From: GCA-003244245 sp035606945
Lineage (GTDB): Bacteria; Actinomycetota; Actinomycetes; Mycobacteriales; Pseudonocardiaceae
Assembly (NCBI GenBank): GCA_035606945.1
Contig: DATNDR010000074.1
Coordinates: 62,001 to 126,000 of the forward strand
Direction: 5' to 3'
Length of the DNA stretch: 64,000 nt
Shown here: positions 60,661 to 64,000 of the stretch, piece after piece
Layout: each line of letters opens with the position of its first letter
Position numbering within the stretch: position 1 is the stretch's first letter
Program-made: the position numbers and the translations under genes
The notes under the pieces: generated by a model
The model's database searches: none
Told to the model about the DNA's origin: nothing
Seen by the model: the letters and a program-made list of their open reading frames with translations, nothing else

Positions 60661-61074
60661 TTAAGGATCCCTGAATGGGCCGGGCACAGGAACGTGGGTC
60701 ACGGTGAGGCCGAACTGTGTCGTTGCGGTACGCGCGAGGCGTCCATCCGTAGTGACTAGTGGACATGGCAGGCTTGCGGCGAGGGCGGCGTAGAGCGCGT
60801 CGTAGCCGGACATCGCTGTGACGAACTGCCGGGCCGTGGTCAGCAGTTCCCGGCAGGGAACCCGTTCGATGGGGGCGTCGTAGAGCAACTCCAGGCGCTC
60901 GTCGAGCTGTCTCGGCTTGAGTGCTCCGCCGTGTTCGGCGCGGACCAGTCGATGAAACACCTCGGCATCCAGCAGGTCGGGCGCCATTGTGTCTTCGAGC
61001 AGTGTCTCCACCACCAGCCCGGATGTCGAGCGCATGAGCACTTCGAGAAACGCGCTCGCGTCGATCACGATCAC
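60661..61074 (-). CDS. PIN-domain toxin, VapC-like
   Basis: A 137-residue PIN-domain RNase. Start 'MIVIDASAFLEVL' supplies the first Asp, 'LLDAEVFH' an acidic pair, and 'SGYDALYAALAASLPCPLVTTDGRLA' the other two Asp. GTG 61074 overlaps the antitoxin stop (GTGA). Unrelated in detail to the module at 14 kb, so not a simple copy. Confidence 0.85.
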   Translation of the reverse strand: MIVIDASAFLEVLMRSTSGLVVETLLEDTMAPDLLDAEVFHRLVRAEHGGALKPRQLDERLELLYDAPIERVPCRELLTTARQFVTAMSGYDALYAALAASLPCPLVTTDGRLARTATTQFGLTVTHVPVPGPFRDP

Positions 61075-61331
61075 GATTGACGCTGTTCCGGTAACGGATC
61101 GAGATCGCGCGCGGCACGATCGGCCTGAACGAACTTGGCGGCGGGCGCACCGAGATCGAGCGGCTCGAGCCGGCGAAGGCGTGCCAGCCACTCGGTCGCG
61201 GGCGGGCGTTGCTGGTCGTTTCGGATCAGGCGCAGCAGATAATCTCGGATGGTCAGCCCCTCCAGATCGGCACGGCGCCGCAGCTCGCGGTGCAGATCAT
61301 CCGGAACATCCTTCACCTGTAGGCTAGCCAT
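61071..61331 (-). CDS. Antitoxin, FitA/VapB-like ribbon-helix-helix
   Basis: An 86-residue protein opening 'MASLQVKDVPDDLHRELRRRA', the FitA-type ribbon-helix-helix start, with 'GLTIRDYLLRLI' as helix 2. The C-terminal half ('EWLARLRRLEPLDLGAPAA') would bind the toxin. ATG 61337 two codons upstream is an alternative. Coupled to the PIN toxin by a four-base overlap. Confidence 0.82.
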   Translation of the reverse strand: MASLQVKDVPDDLHRELRRRADLEGLTIRDYLLRLIRNDQQRPPATEWLARLRRLEPLDLGAPAAKFVQADRAARDLDPLPEQRQS

Positions 61332-61470
61332 AAGCATGACGGTAGCATGCTACTTGCACCCATCTACCTTCACCACGGGCCTCGATCGACGACATCAGCG
61401 CGTGCTGGTGCGCTGATGCCTGCCGAGAAGTGCGACGCGGCCCTGACGAGATCTTCGGCGGGAGTCTGCG

Positions 61471-61809
61471 TCACAGGGCGTCCAGACCGCGCTCCCCGGT
61501 TCGCACCCGGACTATGGTCTCAACCGGAGTGACCCAGATCTTCCCGTCGCCGATCTTTCCGGTCCGAGCCGCCTCGATCAGCGCGTCGATGGTCTTGTCC
61601 ACCCGCTCCTCGTCGACCACGATCTCGACCCGAACCTTGGGCACGAAGTCCACCGCGTACTCCACGCCTCGGTAGACCTCGGTGTGTCCCTTCTGCCGAC
61701 CGTAGCCCTGCACCGCGCTGACCGTCATTCCGAGCACGCCGAGGCGCTCCAGCGCGACCTTGATGTCGCCCAGCGTGAACGGCTTGACGATCGCGGTCAC
61801 CAGCATCAT
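61471..61809 (-). CDS. glnK: Nitrogen regulatory protein PII
   Basis: A 112-residue PII protein, full family length. T-loop 'GRQKGHTEVYRGVEYAVDF' with Tyr51, the site uridylylated in E. coli and adenylylated in actinobacteria; C-terminal 'KIGDGKIWVTPVETIVRVRTGE' is the second PII signature. It senses 2-oxoglutarate and ATP/ADP and controls the ammonium channel. ATG 61809 follows GAGGAGAG and overlaps the natural stop of amt by four bases, so amt-glnK is an operon. No glnD follows; the next gene is an antitoxin. Confidence 0.95.
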   Translation of the reverse strand: MMLVTAIVKPFTLGDIKVALERLGVLGMTVSAVQGYGRQKGHTEVYRGVEYAVDFVPKVRVEIVVDEERVDKTIDALIEAARTGKIGDGKIWVTPVETIVRVRTGERGLDAL

Positions 61810-63111
61810 GTCGCGCTCTCCTCGTGAGTCACCGGGAGGGACGGCAGCACCGTGGCCCGGCCCGTCGTGGTGAGCGGCGAGAACTCGTACGCGCTTTCGG
61901 CATGCTCGGCTTCGTCGATGCCCTCGGCCTCGACCTCGGGGGCCACCCGGAACCCATCGTGACACGGACCAGCCAGGCGAGTCCGAAGGTGACCACGAAT
62001 GCGTACCCGGCGGCTACCAGCATCCCGACGGCCTGCTTGCCGAGCTGGTCAGTACCGCCCCCGTAGAACAGCCCGTTCGCGCCCGCGGAGTTGACGGCGG
62101 TGGTCGCGAACAGCCCGTCAGCAGCAGCCCGACCGCTCCGCCTACGCCGTGGAGGGCGACCACGTCGAGCGAGTCGTCGTAGCCCAGCCGGTACTTGAGG
62201 CGGATCGCGAGCTGGCAGATCACGCCGCAGGCCAGCCCGATGACGATCGCGCCGAACGTGTCGACGTAGCCGCAGGCCGGGGTGATGCCGACCAGCCCGG
62301 CGATCACAGCCGACGCCGCGCCGAGGCTGGTGGGACGTCCGTCGAGGCGGTGCTCGACGCCCAGCCACGCGAGCACTGCGGCCGCTGCCGCGACCGTGGT
62401 GGTGAGGAAGGCGTTGGCCGCGACCGCGCTCGCGGCGAGCGCTGAACCCGCGTTGAAGCCGTACCAGCCGAACCACAGCAATCCGGCGCCGAGCAGTGTG
62501 GCCGGCAGATTGTGTGGGCGCATCGGCTCGCGTGGCCAGCCCTGGCGCCGGCCCACGATGAGCGCCAGCGCCAGGGCGGACATCCCCGAGTTGACCTCGA
62601 CCGCCGTGCCCCCATCGAAGTCGAGCACACCCACCCGGTTCGCCAGCCAGCCGCCGTGCGCCCCGGAGAAACCGTCGAAGGCAAAGATCCAGTGGGCCAG
62701 CGGGACGTAGACCCCCACCGTCCACAGCGCGATGAACACCGTCCAGGACCAGAACCGCGCCCGGTCGACGATAGCCCCTGACACCAGCGCCGCGGTGATG
62801 ATCGCGAACATCAACTCGAACATGGCGAAGGCCGCCAGCGGAATACCGTTCCCGACCACCATCCCGGGCACTCGCAGGCCGGCGAAGCCGAACCCGCCGA
62901 TGAGCCCGGCGTGGGAGTCACCGAACGACAGCGAGAAGCCGAACAACACCCAGATCAGCCCGACGACGCCGAGCGTCACCATGCTCATCATCATGATGTT
63001 GAGCGCGCTGCGGGCCCGCACCATGCCTGCGTAGAAGAACGCCAGGCCCGGCGTCATGAGCATCACCAACGCCGCAGAGCCGAGCACGAACGCCGTATTT
63101 CCGCTGTCCAT
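61806..63111 (-). pseudogene. amt: Ammonium transporter Amt, disrupted by two single-base frameshifts
   Basis: The start 'TAFVLGSAALVMLMTPGLAFFYAGMVR' through 'SLDVVALHGVGGAVGLLLTG' is a normal Amt channel with 'AHWIFAFDGF' and 'LGAGLLWFGWYGFNAGS'. After 'LLLTG' the frame breaks near 62113 (one G missing on the plus strand); the next frame continues 'LFATTAVNSAGANGLFYGGG' to 'LAWLVRVTMG', breaks again near 61951 (one A missing in a short A run), and a third frame completes 'VAPEVEAEGIDEAEHAESA' to the natural stop at 61806. Restoring two bases gives a full Amt of about 435 residues overlapping glnK. Either a pseudogene or sequence errors. Reading it as the truncated 365-residue frame is wrong. 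Confidence 0.85.
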
Positions 63112-63228
63112 CTCCGGATTATCGTCCGTTGGTTACAGCCGTGGGGGCGCTGTGCTCACCGAACGCCGTGCGCTCAAGAGGTTTTGGCTGACGTTGTGGT
63201 GGTGATTTTTGACCAGCGCGCTTCCTGG

Positions 63229-64000
63229 TCAGTCCAGGTAGTCGCGCAGGACCCGGGAGCGGGAGGGGTGACGTAGCTTGGACATCGTCTTGGTTTCGAT
63301 CTGCCGGATGCGTTCCCGGGTGACCCCATGGACCCGGCCGATCTCATCGAGTGTGCGTGGTCGACCGTCGATGAGCCCGAATCGCAGCCGCGTGATGCTG
63401 GCTTCTCGCTCGGACAGCGTGGCCAGCACGGACTGCAGGTCCTCCCGCAGAAGGAGGAGCGAGACGGCGTCCATGGCGACCACGGCCTGGGAGTCCTCGA
63501 TGAAATCGCCGAGCCGGGAGTCGCCTTCTTCGCCGATGGTCTGATCGAGGGAGATTGGTTCGCGGGCGTACTGCTGGAGCTCTAGCACCTTCTTCGGAGT
63601 GATGTCCATTTCCCTGGCCAGTTCCACGGGGGTGGGCTCGCGGCCCAGGCTCTGTCGCAGGTCGCGTTGGACGCTAGCGAGGTTGTTGATGATTTCGGTC
63701 ATGTGTACCGGGATCCGGATGGTGCGGGCCTGATCAGCCATCGCCCGGGCGATCGCTTGGCGGATCCACCAGGTGGCGTAGGTGGAGAACTTGTAGCCCT
63801 TGGCGTAGTCGAACTTCTCCACCGCGTGAATCAGACCCAGGTTTCCTTCCTGGATCAGGTCGAGGAAAGCCATGCCACGCCCGGTGTAGCGCTTGGCCAG
63901 CGAGACGACGAGGCGAAGGTTGGCCTCCAGCAGATGGTTTTTGGCGCGTTCGCCGTCGCGGACGATCCAGGCCAGATCCCGGCGCTGCTGCGGGCAGAGC
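63229..64000 (-). CDS. sigA: Primary RNA polymerase sigma factor, HrdB/SigA type, partial
   Basis: The frame runs from the stop at 63229 to the window end, so the 5' part (regions 1.1-1.2) is outside. Visible: region 2 'NHLLEANLRLVVSLAKRYTGRGMAFLDLIQEGNLGLIHAVEKFDYAKGYKFSTYATWWIRQAI' in pieces as expected, region 3 'EPTPVELAREMDITPKKV', region 4 'TLSEREASITRLRFGLIDGRPRTLDEIG' and 'VTRERIRQIE' with the end 'HPSRSRVLRDYLD'. This is the housekeeping sigma-70 of actinobacteria (SigA/HrdB). It is intact over the visible part, 117 bp downstream of the amt start region. Confidence 0.95.
   Translation of the reverse strand, partial: LCPQQRRDLAWIVRDGERAKNHLLEANLRLVVSLAKRYTGRGMAFLDLIQEGNLGLIHAVEKFDYAKGYKFSTYATWWIRQAIARAMADQARTIRIPVHMTEIINNLASVQRDLRQSLGREPTPVELAREMDITPKKVLELQQYAREPISLDQTIGEEGDSRLGDFIEDSQAVVAMDAVSLLLLREDLQSVLATLSEREASITRLRFGLIDGRPRTLDEIGRVHGVTRERIRQIETKTMSKLRHPSRSRVLRDYLD

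Noticed and set aside
62014..63111. Amt read as a complete 365-residue protein ending at 62014
   Set aside because: The last 35 or so residues are nonsense; real Amt sequence continues in two other frames to 61806.
63112..63228. GlnR operator upstream of amt
   Set aside because: GTAAC is present on the minus strand but the second half-site at the right spacing does not match.
63229..63873. Sigma factor starting at the Met near 63873
   Set aside because: That Met lies inside conserved region 2 (RGMAFLDLIQEG); the frame stays open to the window end, so the gene is cut by the window.

Overview
This is a 64 kb piece of a high-GC actinobacterial chromosome. The signs are very high GC at third codon positions, frequent GTG and TTG starts, a DUF397 plus XRE-DUF5753 regulator pair, an actinobacterial-type TatA, a PII protein with Tyr51, and a primary HrdB/SigA-type sigma factor running off the right end. 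The set fits Pseudonocardiales or a relative, but this is inferred from gene content only. No rRNA, tRNA, CRISPR array, transposase or phage module was found.

Layout. (1) 0.5-10 kb is a seven-gene plus-strand locus of secreted or membrane-anchored proteins. They are built from phosphate-binding-protein-like (PstS-like) domains, a repeated 'GTNLDP' domain, Thr-Pro linkers and Ig-like domains. The locus shows duplication, deletion and domain fusion. (2) 10-15 kb has a DUF397/XRE pair, DNA alkylation repair (Ada-AlkA fusion plus Ogt), a cytochrome P450 fragment and a VapBC-type module. (3) 15-22 kb carries two MFS transporters separated by a long palindrome, a PhoD-type phosphatase, a MaoC hydratase, a GNAT enzyme and an FAD oxidoreductase. 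(4) 23-28 kb is a complete pstSCAB operon behind an 11-bp-repeat PHO box. It ends in a receiver-less OmpR-type DNA-binding protein and faces tatA.

(5) 28-35 kb has an APC permease and a tight run epimerase / GCS2 ligase / PfkB kinase / SurE / DUF427. (6) 35-42 kb has an MGDG-synthase-type glycosyltransferase tail to tail with a deacetylase-DMT-DMT operon, then a DUF1800/DUF1501 pair. (7) 43-53 kb has a class V aminotransferase, a Wzz-like protein, a 1160-residue GAF/PAS/PP2C/HATPase/STAS sensor, small proteins including an orphan PASTA domain, and a TrkA-type channel. (8) 53-60 kb has an MBL-fold enzyme, a cluster of tiny coupled ORFs with a terminator ahead of an aldo/keto reductase, and a PfkB kinase / FHS sugar symporter / orphan sugar-binding lipoprotein set. 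(9) 60-64 kb has a Gly-rich small peptide gene, a second VapBC-type module, amt-glnK with amt frameshifted twice, and sigA.

Themes. Phosphate handling recurs: pst operon, PhoD, and several PstS-like surface proteins. Three coding breaks (P450 near 13742, amt near 62113 and 61951) each look like loss of one base in or beside a short homopolymer, so some apparent pseudogenes could be sequence errors. The items most worth a second look are the surface-protein locus, the Gly-rich peptide gene at 60.1 kb, the tiny-ORF cluster at 54.7 kb, the receiver-less regulator in the pst operon and the all-in-one partner-switching sensor. All family assignments come from reading the sequence; no database search was run.
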